Shown here: in pieces, positions 34,401-44,190 of the stretch
Position numbering within the stretch: position 1 is the stretch's first letter
Layout of the letters: each line of letters opens with the position of its first letter
DNA from: Colocasia esculenta
Taxonomy: Eukaryota > Streptophyta > Magnoliopsida > Alismatales > Araceae
Direction: 5' to 3'
NCBI GenBank assembly: GCA_014218235.1
Contig: CM024764.1
Location: 63,029,184 to 63,093,183, forward strand
Length of the DNA: 64,000 bases
Notes under the pieces: model-generated
What the model was told of the DNA's origin: nothing
Seen by the model: only the letters and a program-made list of their open reading frames with translations
The model's database searches: none
Made by a program: the position numbers and the translations under genes

Positions 34401-35262
34401 CTGGTACTTCCAGCTCTTCAATGATTATCATTATCTCCATAATTTGCCTGAAGTTCAGTTGGGTCAATTCTAGGGAGCTGTTGCTTTGCTTAAAGTTGAA
34501 ATCCCAGTTAACTGTTCTTTCAAAGTGGATTTCGCTACCCTGAAAATACTAGAGATTGTGTTTCTCCCCAAACTGCATTCCTTGGTCATGGACTCATCAG
34601 TTGGTCGTGTTATCTTTGACACATTTGCTCGCGTAATGGGAAGGATCTCAGCTCAGCAGGGTCGTCTCCCTTCCTTCCAAAGATTCCTCTTCCGGGAATT
34701 TCACCTAGGCCATATCACCTCTGATATTCTTGCACCTCTTTTATCTGAAAGTGAAAGGCTCTCCCCTACCGATTGGGAAAAGCATTACAATCAGTCTGCC
34801 CTTCAGCTGATAACTTTGAACAGTTCCTTGTTTAAGGTAGGCAAGCCTCCTCTCTCAGCTGAAGCCTTCTTAGATTTGAATTCCATCAATCTAGTTCAAG
34901 ATCCCTATGCTCCGTGGGTAGCGCGGTACACACTTTTTGTGGCTTTGAAAAAAGATCTCCTGCAGCATCAGATCCACTACCCTGTCAAGATCAACCAATT
35001 TCTTCAGTTTGCCAGTTTTGGCTCGTTCACTACCTTCAAGGTCTCTCTTGGCAAAGATGAGTATGGCACCTTTATAGATGCTCAGTGTCAACTTCATGTC
35101 AAAAGAATGCTTCCTGACATGGGGTCATCTTATTCTATCGCTTTTGGGGCTTTTCAGGCCTATTTTGAGGAGCAGGAACGCAAGGCTTTACCCATTATTC
35201 AGTGGCATGCCTCTCTTCTGTCTCCTGCTTTCTACCTCCCTGTAATCCCTCAAGATAAATAG
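31485..35262 (+). pseudogene. Element C env-like ORF
   Basis: Starts ATGGCCGTTTCTGG. The first part (to about 32280) carries a block seen in many plant elements as a putative plant transposon protein domain, with VSYPDIVKAFYVC, LKDGKIDINQLNAFNHIL and LNVSLPYAHLLTKNF. Then an acidic Glu/Ala-rich segment, a basic patch (near 33010-33060) and a Pro/Ser-rich stretch (33540-33780). A second globular region (33910-35262) I do not recognise follows. Stops at 31862, 31970, 32052, 33323, 33360, 33779 and 34471, with frame changes. SIRE-type elements are known to carry an env-like ORF here; no signal peptide or convincing membrane segment is seen, so 'env-like' describes position only. Confidence 0.6.
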
Positions 35263-35334
35263 AAAAGTTCTTTGATCTCACTTATCTTTTCTCCTTTCTT
35301 CTTTGTCTTTGTATGATATCTTTTTACTTAATGA

Positions 35335-35461
35335 CAAAAAGGGGGAGAAATCTAGTGTTTCTGAAATACATTTCTCATTTTATTTTTGCGAATTCACTAA
35401 AATTTATTTCATGAACATCTATGATTTTTTTATGTTTTGTCATCACCAAAATGGGGGAGAT
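35335..35461 (+). promoter_or_regulatory. Two polypurine tracts of element C
   Basis: AAAATGGGGGAGA ends directly before the 3' LTR at 35462. A second tract, AAAAAGGGGGAGAAA, lies about 110 bases upstream (about 35336-35350). Doubled tracts would give a second plus-strand start. Confidence 0.75.
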
Positions 35462-37183
35462 TGATGATCAGCTTATCCCCATGTAATTTAGATAAATTAT
35501 AAATCTATTTTGGTGATTAACAAAACTAAAATAAAGGTTAATCTAACAAGGTTTCCATGAGATTTGAGCACAGGAAATGAATATTGGAAAATCAAGAAAA
35601 ACTAGTAAGTATCTTCATCCTGTAATACTTAAAGTTCAGTGCATATAAATTTTCTAAGTACACATCGATTTCTCTAAATGTTATAATGATTTCATTGCAA
35701 GTCATAACGATTTCCACTCATATCAATTTCGATCTCTGAACAATTCGCTAAGTAATCATATCGATTTCGATCTCAGAACGATTTCGATCTCAGAACGATT
35801 TGATAAGTGAGAACAATGATTTGCTCTCACAACGATTCGGTTTCACATCGATTTGATAAGTGAGAACAACGATTTGCTCTCACACCGATTTGGTTTTACA
35901 TCGATTTGATAAGTGAGAACAACGATTTGCTCTCACAACGATTCGGTTTCACATCGATTTGATAAGTGAGAACAACGATTTGCTCTCACAACGATTCGGC
36001 TTCACATCGATTTGGTAAGTGAGAATAACAACTTGATCTCACAACGATTTGTCTCTCATAACGATTTGATTAGTTCCACATCGTTTTAGTATTTACATCG
36101 ATTCGACAAGTTACAACAACGACTTGGTCATTATAACGACTAGATAAGTTACACAACGATTTGCTTGCTGTAATGATTCGATAAGTCACAACAACGACTT
36201 GGTCTGTGTAACGATTCGATAAAACAAAACAACGATTTGGTTATAATGATTTACGTGTAATGATTCGTTCTCAAACGATTCACTCATACAACGATTTCAT
36301 AAGTGATTCTCACAACGATTTCATGAAATATAATGACTTGATATTCAAATATCTTGACAAGTCAAAGTCGTCCCACGTATTTCTCTTTCATCCATGCATT
36401 AAATATAACTGTACATTTCTCTGCACGATGCATATCCAGATATCTTTTATTCTTATACTTCTACATGTAATATCTTTTTAGAAAGACAGAATGGAATTTC
36501 TATTTTGATGTATTCTCACTCTAACGTTGACTGACAACAAGAGACAGCTTAGCTGTCTATATTTTAGCATTTAATGTGTGCAGGTCTCTGACAGCATGAC
36601 TCCATACGTTTTGTTGTAGCTCTTAGCTCTCTGTGTCTAGTGTAGAACCTTGAGAGAGCTTTTGTATACTGAGAGTGTTCTTCTTTGTACATCTTTTCCT
36701 CTCAGTCTTCGCTTCGGATCAAGCACTGTGCTATTAGCTTGGTCAAGGGGCGTATCATCCCTTGAACACATCTTTGTGTTATTTCCTTCGTGTTGAAGGA
36801 AGACCTGGGGGTTCCAGGGTGTTTTTCCCTTCGTGTTGAAGGAAGACCTAGAGGGTTTCACGGTGTTGTATTCCTCTCCGGGTTGTGAAGAGAAGACCAG
36901 TTGCAGCTGGGTGTGTAAGTGTCCTTGAGGGAGACTGTACCCTTGGGTAGTGAATCCTGAGTTGTTGCTCAGGGACTGGACGTAGGACTCCTGTGGAGAG
37001 GAGGTCCGAACCAAGATAAAATCTTGTATAGTGTGATTGCGTGCTTTGTGTTGTTTTCTTTTCACTAACACTAACAATCATTGAAGTGTTTGTAGTGTGA
37101 ATGTTTTTGTGGATAGGTTTAGATAATCAAATTTTTAGAATCCCATTCACCCCCCCCCCTCTAGGCTTGCTAGCTGGGCAACA
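35462..37183 (+). repeat. 3' LTR of element C
   Basis: 1722 bases, same ends and same internal array as the 5' LTR. It lacks about 250 bases corresponding to 25343-25600, the join being near 36607 (CCATACGTTTTG). Confidence 0.88.
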
Positions 37184-37243
37184 CTCTGTACCCATTTACT
37201 TGCAACTACCTCACATTCTGATATTCCGCGTCGGGACGTGACA
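37184..37243 (+). repeat. Last part of element B's 3' LTR
   Basis: After element C and the CTCTG duplication, the B LTR resumes with TACCCATTTACTTGC and ends GGACGTGACA, immediately followed by element A's LTR sequence AGGGGGGGCCCG. Confidence 0.8.
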
Positions 37244-37948
37244 AGGGGGGGCCCGATTGAAGAACCGGGGGGAACCCTCCGATACCTAAGTCAAGTGACT
37301 ATAGAGAGGCTTGAAGAAGAAGGGTTTGCTGGTGTGTGCCTCTCGTGAAGGTGAGTGTATAGCCAAGGTTGCGTACCTTTCCCTGGTAGTCACCTGTGCC
37401 TTTTATAGGAGAAGGTTCTGAAGAGGTTGGACGTGCCACCCTTTGATGACGTCGGAAAGGGCTCGTCGGTTGGCGTCCGTAGTGGAGAGTTACCCATTGA
37501 GGCGCCCGTGGATGGGCCCTACGGATAATGCTCCCCTTGATCGTGGGGCGCGCGGTGCTGCCGTGGTAATCGCTGCTAGGAGGTGAAGGGGCCTCCCTGC
37601 CCTTCCTAGTCGGGAGGTACCGAACAGGCAGCCTGCTCGGTAGATGGGCCGGTTGTTCAGTGCCTGGTGCCCAGAGGCACGACTTGTGCTGATGGGAGGC
37701 AGAAGCGTGCTTCGAGCAGGACCTGTTTGGTAGGGGGCGCCTGGACCGAACAGGCGGTGGAGTGCCCGCCAACATCTTTTAGGACTTGGAAGTAGCCTAA
37801 TGTAGAGACCGTGCTCGAAAGCCTTGGGCTGCTATCCGAGGACGTGTGGCGCCTTGCTAGGAGGCCACGCCAGCCTACTGGGCCGTGATGGGCCGTGCGG
37901 GGCCATAATGGGCCCTGCGAACCTAGGGGACTAGAAATAGCCACCACA
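37244..37948 (-). repeat. LTR of element A (third, rightmost copy), missing its first ~108 bases
   Basis: Matches the left LTR from about position 109 to its end AGCCACCACA, then CTAGT, the same five bases that precede the left LTR. About 355 bases of it duplicate sequence also present in the middle LTR copy (17593-17949), so it is not simply the other half of that copy. Confidence 0.85.
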
Positions 37949-38124
37949 CTAGTCCTGAGGATTGTCAAAAAAAACTTGGTCAAAATAATATTTCGGAGAC
38001 ATCAACATTGGATCCTTGTGTACTCGTTGTCCTGCAGCACTGTCAAAATTGTACGATCTCTCTTTCTTCCATGTAGGTGTTAGGATCTATGAAATAGTAA
38101 AGGAAAACCTAGACATTGAGTAAA

Positions 38125-38607
38125 GAGAAAAGTTTACTGCACTTGAAGAAGTGCAGTAAGTGCAATCTACGTAAGATTGCAGCTCATGTGGTGTCTTGTT
38201 GGATGGCACGTGTTTTTTTTTTTGAAATATAGCTTTTTTTATTTTGGAGCCAACCCCTCTATTTTGGAGTCCAACTTTTTTATTTTGGAACTTAACTTTC
38301 TATTTTAGAGTCTAACTTGCCTTCTGATTTGGAGCCAAACTATTTTTTTTTCTTGAAATCTATCCTTCTATTTTGGAGTCCAACTTACCTTTTGTTTTGG
38401 AGCCAAACTATTTTTTAGGCTCCAAATAATAAGTTAAAGTGTAAAATAAAAATGTTAGGCTCTAAAATAGAAGAGTTGAGATCCAAAATAGAAAGACTAA
38501 ATTACAACAAAAAAAAAACCACATGGTGTCCAACAAGACACCACATGAGCTGCAATCCTACGTGGATTGCACTTACTGCACTTCCTCAAGTGCAGTAAGT
38601 CTTTCTC
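38125..38607. mobile_element. MULE-type MITE with ~85-bp inverted ends and 9-bp duplication
   Basis: Ends GAGAAAAGTTTACTGCACTTG and (complement of right end) GAGAAAGACTTACTGCACTTG extend as inverted repeats for about 85 bases. TTGAGTAAA flanks both sides (38116-38124 and 38608-38616). The interior repeats TTTTGGAGTCCAACTT-type phrases and their complements, so the whole element can fold. No coding capacity. Confidence 0.85.
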
Positions 38608-38616
38608 TTGAGTAAA

Positions 38617-39300
38617 AGTCCAATCCAACAGTGCTTAGGGTGTTTTTAGCAATTCATAGTGTAGTTTTATTTTTTGACAATCGAAAATCCAGTTAAAAGT
38701 AAATTTTCTTAAGCTTCTTTAGGTACAAAATTTTAGTATATTGACATTTGGCAACATAGATTGTAGACTTTATATTTTATAAATTCAAAATCTATTCAAA
38801 AACTCACCAAAGTTAGTTTTTTAGACATAGAATCTCACACATCTATTTTTCCTTTTTTCTCTCTATATCTCTCCTCTCTTGTCAAATCCATTTTTTTACA
38901 AATTTAAAAATTATTTTTATATATCTGACAAAAAGAGTAAGGAGAAAATTATTTCCATTGATTGGATTCCACAAACATCCATTTTTTCATCCATGTACAT
39001 TTTTAAAAAGTTAAAAATTGTTTCGTATATTTAACAAGATAAGTGATAAGATGGTGATTTCTAGATATTGAAATTTAGAATCACTTCATTAACATTGATT
39101 TCAAACTGTGTCTTGTTCACTTTCATGTTTCCATCCATTATGTTTGGCGTGTAATATTATTCAAGTTGATTCTATACTTAACTACTCTTCGTTAATTTGC
39201 ATCCCTAATTATTAATTGCTGGCCTTCTCTTCAGTACTAGAGCAATACCAGAGCCATGCATGGAAAACTAGAAATTAACTAAAGCAGCAAGCAGAGGGAA
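38617..39300. other. AT-rich non-coding stretch downstream of the MATE exon
   Basis: No open frame of note and no recognisable repeat. If the MATE gene is complete, this is part of its first intron. No second MATE exon is seen here or anywhere to the left in the window. Confidence 0.4.
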
Positions 39301-39363
39301 TTAGGACATATGCAGGAAAATTAGAGCTAGCTTAGCTTGCAGGGTATACGATCCTTTACGTAC

Positions 39364-39643
39364 CATGATGCCGAAGGCGAGGCCGGCGATGACCATGTTC
39401 TCGGTGGAAACAGCGTCGAGCTCCAGGGTAGTGAGGTGGCCGGCGAAGACCTGGGTGATGGCGCCGAGGGAGTACTGGGCAATGGAGGTGAAGATGGCCG
39501 GACCCGCCAGGTACCATAGCTTCTTGTTCTCCCGCACCGCCTCCTCCAGGAACTTCCCGCAGCTGCTGATCTCCTCGATGTCGGCCTCGCCGGCGCAGGC
39601 CTCGTTCGCCAGGAAGGGATCCTGGAGCTGCTGCTCCCTCGTG

Positions 39644-39648
<5 letters not shown>
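39364..39648 (-). CDS. MATE/DETOXIFICATION multidrug efflux transporter, first exon only
   Basis: 95 codons from ATG at 39648 to a GTACGT donor at 39363. After a polar N-terminus containing EQQLQDPFL comes ENKKLWYLAGPAIFTSIAQY, then GAITQVFAGHLTTLELDAVS and NMVIAGLAFGIM. These are the first transmembrane helices of plant MATE proteins, which exchange protons for toxins, flavonoids or other small molecules across plasma or vacuolar membranes. Full proteins are about 480-500 residues with 12 helices, so about four fifths is missing from the window. Codon use is GC-rich, unlike everything around it. It is either a gene with a very long first intron or a gene cut by the insertions to the left. 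Confidence 0.85.

Positions 39649-39650
<2 letters not shown>

Positions 39651-39723
<73 letters not shown>
39651..39723 (-). repeat. GA/CT dinucleotide repeat in the MATE 5' leader
   Basis: About 35 uninterrupted CT units on the plus strand (GA on the coding strand), ending a few bases before the MATE ATG. Such GA tracts are common in plant leaders and can bind GAGA-binding (BPC-type) factors. The length is likely to be polymorphic. Confidence 0.85.
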
Positions 39724-39725
<2 letters not shown>

Positions 39726-41204
39726 ATCAGAACGGAAGAAGATAAACTTATACAAGGTATCTTCTATTCTTTGCCGATTTTTACAGATATACCCTTCAAA
39801 TCAAAAATGTTAAACGTGCATCCGTGTGTACCCTTTATATAGATTTAATATTAAATACGTCCCTGTCTCAAGTTTACATCAAAGTATCCATCGATTCAAG
39901 TTTCTTCTCCATCTTTTCTTAATAAAAAGTATTTGCACCGCGATGGTGCAGTAAGTATGATATGGGTTTCACATAATGAACGAGGGTCATTTGGTCTTCA
40001 CTATTTTATGTGCGTATTTATTGCGTTTAGACATATTTATCGCGTTTAACTCAAACGCATCGAATAAACATCCAGTGCAACATATATCTTTTGGAGTGCA
40101 TATACAAGTTCTGAAGAACATTCACATCTTCAAAAAAATATTTTTAAACTCTAGAGAACAAGCATGAAGATGGTCTAGAGCAAAACATATATATCTTCTG
40201 AATATCTATATCTTCAAGAAAGTTTCCTTAATCTCTGGAGAGATTAGTCTCTGGAGAGAGCAGATGACGCAGGACGAAAACGGTTGACCCCATCAAAATG
40301 ATTTGAGACCCTTTGGGCATTTTATCAAACACATGACATGCTGCAGATCTCTTCCTTTAAACTCAGATCAGACGAAATGATATGCTGTATTAATCAATGC
40401 TTGCTCACCATGAGAGCCTTCTAACCACGAGATACCAAATTCAAGAGATTAAATAACAAATACCTGCTAGACATTCATGTGGGTCTATATCCAAAGGCTA
40501 AAATCATGCCATTCAGAAATTCTTAACAGTAAAAAAAAGCATCACTCGGGACTGGCACGGCGACGAGTCATGCAAACCCGCAAAGATGTTGACTGTGGCG
40601 TGCGTGGCTGCTGGCCGCCTCGTTGCTGGTGTGCTTTGACTGGTAGCCTGCCCTTGTGGTTGTGGGGCTTGCTGTTGCTTCACTTGCTGCCGTAGGAGAG
40701 ACTTGGGAGGAGAACAAAACAAAGAAGGGAGCACATAAGACAAAAGGGAAAAGAGAAAAATTACTACGGTGGCTGGTGTGGGTGGGAAGAAGAACCAAAA
40801 GGAACGGCTTCACAGCAGAAAGAAGAAAATGGAGAATGAGGGTTTGCCCTCACGACAGAGAAGGAGGAGGGGAAGAAGGGGCCATCACGGCAGAGAAGGG
40901 TTGGCTTAATTCACGTCAGGGAGAGGAAGAGAGGTGATTAGGCCTCATGCCAGAAGAGAGATCGGATCGACGTTGGGCATCTCACTAGAGGAGGAAGAGG
41001 GCATCTCGCCAGAAAGGTGAAAAACATAGTGACTCTTCAATTTTGATCTAACCATTCGTTAACCCTGATTAGGGCTAATACAAGACTATTTATGTAACAC
41101 CATGTTTGTGGAATCTTAGGTCCGAAACTTCTAAGTCTATTTTTAGACGTTTGTTTCTGAAATTAGACACTCTAACTAAGATAACATTTTTACCCCATAA
41201 ATAT
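39724..41204. other. Region upstream of the MATE exon; no supported gene
   Basis: Should contain the MATE promoter; a TATAAG-like sequence on the minus strand near 39750 is a weak candidate. 40550-40700 is GC-rich and 40690-41020 is purine-rich on the plus strand with repeated AGAAGGGG-type phrases. Open runs on both strands there are not recognised and are probably chance. Confidence 0.4.
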
Positions 41205-41490
41205 AATCATATTTAGTCACCAATCGATGTTTCTTAGCCAGCAATTGATGTTTAGTCACTAATCTATATTTGGCAGACAAAAATTGATATTTTAGTCACC
41301 AATCAATGTTCCTTAGTCAACAATCGATGTTTAGTTACTAATCAATGTTTGGTAGACAACAATCGATGTTTTAGTTACCAATCAATACTCCTTAGTCAAC
41401 AATCGATCGATGTTTGGTAGACAACAATCGATGTTTAGTTACCAATCGATGTTTAGTAGACAACAATTGATATTTTAGTCACCAATTGAT
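41205..41490 (+). repeat. ~78-bp tandem repeat with CAATCGATGTTT motif
   Basis: Successive blocks start AGTCACCAATCGATGTTT or AGTTACCAATCAATG and include TAGTCAACAATCGATG and GGTAGACAACAATCGATG. Two full units of about 78 bases are followed by shortened ones. Each unit is itself made of related 20-base pieces with CAATCGATG. Confidence 0.75.
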
Positions 41491-41863
41491 GTTACAGTCG
41501 AAGGAAAATTTCGTATATGATGAAATGAAGCTTCCAATGGTCAATTTTCATCGTTGTCGGTCGAAGTGAAATTTCGTATATGACGAAGTGTAGCTTCGTA
41601 TATGACGAAGCTAGCTTCGACTGATCCTGACCAAAACTAGTAGGACGAAGTTACTGAATAGTGCAAATCTTTTCGTGGGGCAATGAAAATATTATAGTCA
41701 TGAAGATAATAGCGATATTAAGTATATAAAGGATTTTATGATAAGCCTGTATTTTGTCATCGCCAATATTAAAAAGTTAATACTTAGAATGGTTCAGTTT
41801 GAGCTCCCTTTCGTCCTCCAATCTAAGTGATCATATATAGTTCAGTAATCAATTGGCCTCCAG
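41491..41863. other. Stretch with repeated TTCGTATATGACGAAG palindromes
   Basis: AATTTCGTATATGATGAA, AATTTCGTATATGACGAAG and CTTCGTATATGACGAAG occur within 120 bases, and GACGAAGCTAGCTTCG follows; all are short inverted repeats. They may be the subterminal region of a DNA transposon, but no element end was found. No coding region. Confidence 0.35.
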
Positions 41864-42557
41864 TCAAAGTTCCTTTGTCTTCCAACCAATATCTCCTCTG
41901 TCTTCTATTCGAATCAGAGTTGAGTATAATCCCTTAGTGCTTGTGCTTTTGTTAAACTGATGGAAATGGTCGTCATCATCTGACTCCTTTGGTTTGCCAA
42001 CTTTCTGGCGTGGATCCCTATGCCTGCCTGAATACCTCATACTTTTCTGCAAATCGTGTTGTTGGCCTGTGAAAGATCTTCCACTCATACTCCCATTAGT
42101 CATCTCTACTGGATTTGTATCTTCCTTTGGCTTATATGTTGGCCAGGTATCTAGATCCCCTTGTTAGTATTACCCCACTTTAAACCTTAACCCTTATATA
42201 GCCTTGGTGACCACCTTCCCAGCGGACTTCTCTGTCTTCTACTACTGGGAAACCGAAGGCTTGAGCTTGGAGCCGTTGCAGCTTCCTGACAGATTTGGCC
42301 TCCCAGTTCTCTTTGGATCTTCGGCTAGTTTCCCCACACTAAGGTAGGTAGAACCAGTCCCTTCGCTAACCCCTCTGGGAGTCTTTCTTTGTCCCATCAG
42401 CATTGTGCTGTTTTGAACCCTTCTGGGTAATCTTTGAAAACCCAATGTCCAATTGTCTTGGCAAGGTACTTTGATCTTTCTCTCTAGGGTGGTTAGGACT
42501 CCTCATGGTTGGCATCATGCATGAGAGGTCAGCCGTGATGATGGTTTCATCCCACAA
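41864..42557 (-). pseudogene. Unrecognised minus-strand coding remnant
   Basis: Two open stretches, 42557-42242 (two overlapping frames) and 42103-41864, share a charged, Lys/Ser/Gly-rich composition unlike random AT-rich sequence here. The first continues sensibly across a frame change near 42370 (after KKDSQRG, then SEGTGSTYLSVGKLAEDP). The second contains SMSGRSFTGQQHDLQK. It looks like disordered parts of a nuclear-type host protein, possibly a captured or decayed gene piece. I cannot name it. Confidence 0.3.
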
Positions 42558-43129
42558 ATTAAACGTGGGTGGTTAGGCTCACTAAGTTGGAAAATTTTGA
42601 GTAAGTATGTATATGTAACATCTTGTTTCAGCAGGTGGTTAGCTATATGTTATTCATCCCCATGAGAGCTTTGTTGATGCCATTGGTACGAATTTGAATC
42701 TCTACTAAGCGATCATGGCTTTGAAATATGATTCATGCATATCTGTAAACATGCAACTTGTTAAGTTTTCCTTATGATGTACTCTTTGTAAAATTTATGT
42801 GTTTTGTAACATCATAAACTGTGCTATATTCCATACTCTTACACTTTACATTTTGCTGGTTTGCCTACTTAGTTACTTTAAAACTCATGCCTTTGTTTGA
42901 ACCCATTTCAGACTCTTCATCTGGACGTGGTTCTCTCCTCAAGCCAACCCTCCCTTGCTATGTAATTACTTTAGGTTGGGCGACTTCAAGGGCCTTAAAT
43001 TGTTTAAATCGTGATTGTGCCACTTTTTGTAATCAAAACTTTTGTCTTGTAACTTTGAACAAATTATGATATTGTAATATATATCGTGCTCTGCATGGGT
43101 GTTTGGTGCAGCAAACTAAAATATGTATT
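42558..43129. other. AT-rich stretch, no supported gene
   Basis: Short open run at 42821-43069 on the plus strand shows no recognisable motif. It ends at the start of the 1.35-kb tandem duplication. Confidence 0.35.
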
Positions 43130-43489
43130 TTTACCATGTACAGTTCTTATGTTTGGTCTACTATATTATCACATGCAACACACAAGACCTTCCCATAACA
43201 ATGTGTAATATACTTCTGTTTGGCAAGTGTGTGTGTCACCTCTTAATCGACCGGAAGGGATGCCATGCATGGCACTACATTTATAAAGTTGAAAAAATAC
43301 AAAGATATCCAAAGATATTACAAATTTCATATTAACCCTACTAAGATAACTCTACTAAAAAAACCTTCAAATAATAAACTCTGACCCAACTCAGCCTAAA
43401 ATAGTTCCAAAAATACTTAATAAATTTATGACTATTCTAATCTCAAATTTATATCTCCAACTAACAAGTCATCATGTCGGGTAGAAATA

Positions 43490-44190
43490 TGTCAATATCC
43501 TGTGGGATTCGATTCTGGTGTTGCATTATTAGAGTTCAGGGCAACTATTGCCAAAAAAAAAAAAATCACCTTTTATGAGACATTACCTTTTCTATGAGAC
43601 AGCTAAACAATCACCACCAGGCCTTCAAACACCTATCTCCACAGGACCCGATCCCGCTCTTGCATTATTAATGCCACTTTGGTAATGAGTTGGAGTTAAG
43701 ATAACTCCAACCCATAATCAAAGTTACACATGTGTAACCCACCTTTTGCTTGGTAACAATGGAGTTAACTTTTTGACTATGGTGAGTTAACTTATTTTTC
43801 TCAAATGCACTTTGGTAAGAAAAAGTGAGTTAACTTACCTTGGGAAAAGAAAAGGTAGCATTAATATTTGTAATGTGAGAGCAAAAAGGTGGTTAACTCA
43901 CTTGGGTTAACTCTAGTCCACCTCTAGAGGTGGGTTGAAAAATGGTGAGATAACTCACTTTTAATCCACCTTTAGCCTAACTCACTTGAGTTAACTTTGT
44001 AACCTTTCCAAAGCACTTTTGAGTTAACTCTGAGTTAAATAGAGTTAACTCTGAGTTAACCCATTACCAAAGTGGCGCTTAGAGTTCAGGGCAACTATTG
44101 CCACAAAAAAAAATCACCTTTTTTATGAGACAACACCTTTCTTATGAGATAGCTAAACAATCACCACCAGGCCTTCAAACACCCATCTGC
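43490..44190 (+). repeat. Shorter direct repeat inside the unit, one copy with and one without the MITE
   Basis: GCATTATTAGAGTTCAGGGC at 43523 is an uninterrupted version of the site that holds the MITE at 43671-44078. The following ~110 bases (ACTATTGCC ... GGCCTTCAAACACC) occur at both 43540-43633 and 44090-44183. A third, shorter piece with AAACAATCACCACCAGGCC lies at about 44250. Confidence 0.75.
43671..44078. mobile_element. Tourist-like (PIF/Harbinger) MITE, copy 1
   Basis: Ends share GCCACTTTGGTAATG as inverted repeats, flanked by TTA (43668-43670 and 44079-44081). The paralogous empty site with a single TTA is seen at 43526-43531. The interior is dominated by GAGTTAACT and its variants, so it can fold extensively. 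Confidence 0.8.

Larger units (their letters stand above)
24203..37183 (+). mobile_element. Element C: SIRE-like Ty1/Copia retrotransposon, full length
   Basis: Both LTRs (24203-26170 and 35462-37183) start TGATGATCAGCTTATCCCC and end GGGCAACA, and a 5-bp duplication CTCTG flanks the element (24198-24202 and 37184-37188). Order inside: primer site, gag, protease, integrase, RT, RNase H, env-like ORF, polypurine tract. Long LTRs, large gag and an extra ORF after pol are typical of the SIRE/Maximus group. It sits inside the 3' LTR of element B. Several substitutions to stop codons and a few frameshifts make it defective. Confidence 0.92.
17950..37243 (+). mobile_element. Element B: Ty3/Gypsy chromovirus, 5'-truncated, interrupted by element C
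   Basis: Retains the end of protease, reverse transcriptase, RNase H, integrase and chromodomain (17950-21283), a polypurine tract and the 3' LTR. The 5' LTR, gag and the protease catalytic aspartate are missing, cut exactly at the junction with element A's LTR. The LTR is split by element C. It begins TGTAGCAACC at 21326 and ends GGACGTGACA at 37243, where element A's LTR resumes. The chromodomain and LTR ends suggest a Del/Tekay-type chromovirus. Confidence 0.85.
7725..37948 (-). mobile_element. Element A: Ty3/Gypsy LTR retrotransposon of the Tat type, hosting nested elements
   Basis: A 5-bp direct repeat CTAGT flanks the outer ends (7720-7724 and 37949-37953). The left LTR is 7725-8539, the internal region 8540-17483, a second LTR copy 17484-17949 and a third 37244-37948. 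The coding order on the minus strand is gag, protease, reverse transcriptase, RNase H, a second RNase H and integrase. An antisense ORF lies between integrase and the 3' LTR. The double RNase H and the antisense ORF are hallmarks of the Tat (Ogre/Retand-like) group. All frames are broken, so it is dead. The LTR start has decayed from TG to CG on the left. Confidence 0.85.

Noticed and set aside
31485..35262. True viral envelope gene
   Set aside because: Position after pol fits SIRE-type env-like ORFs, but I see no signal peptide, membrane anchor or fusion-type segment; described by position only.
17484..37948. Simple nested insertion of B into one LTR of A
   Set aside because: The two LTR pieces overlap by about 355 bases, so they cannot be the halves of one LTR.
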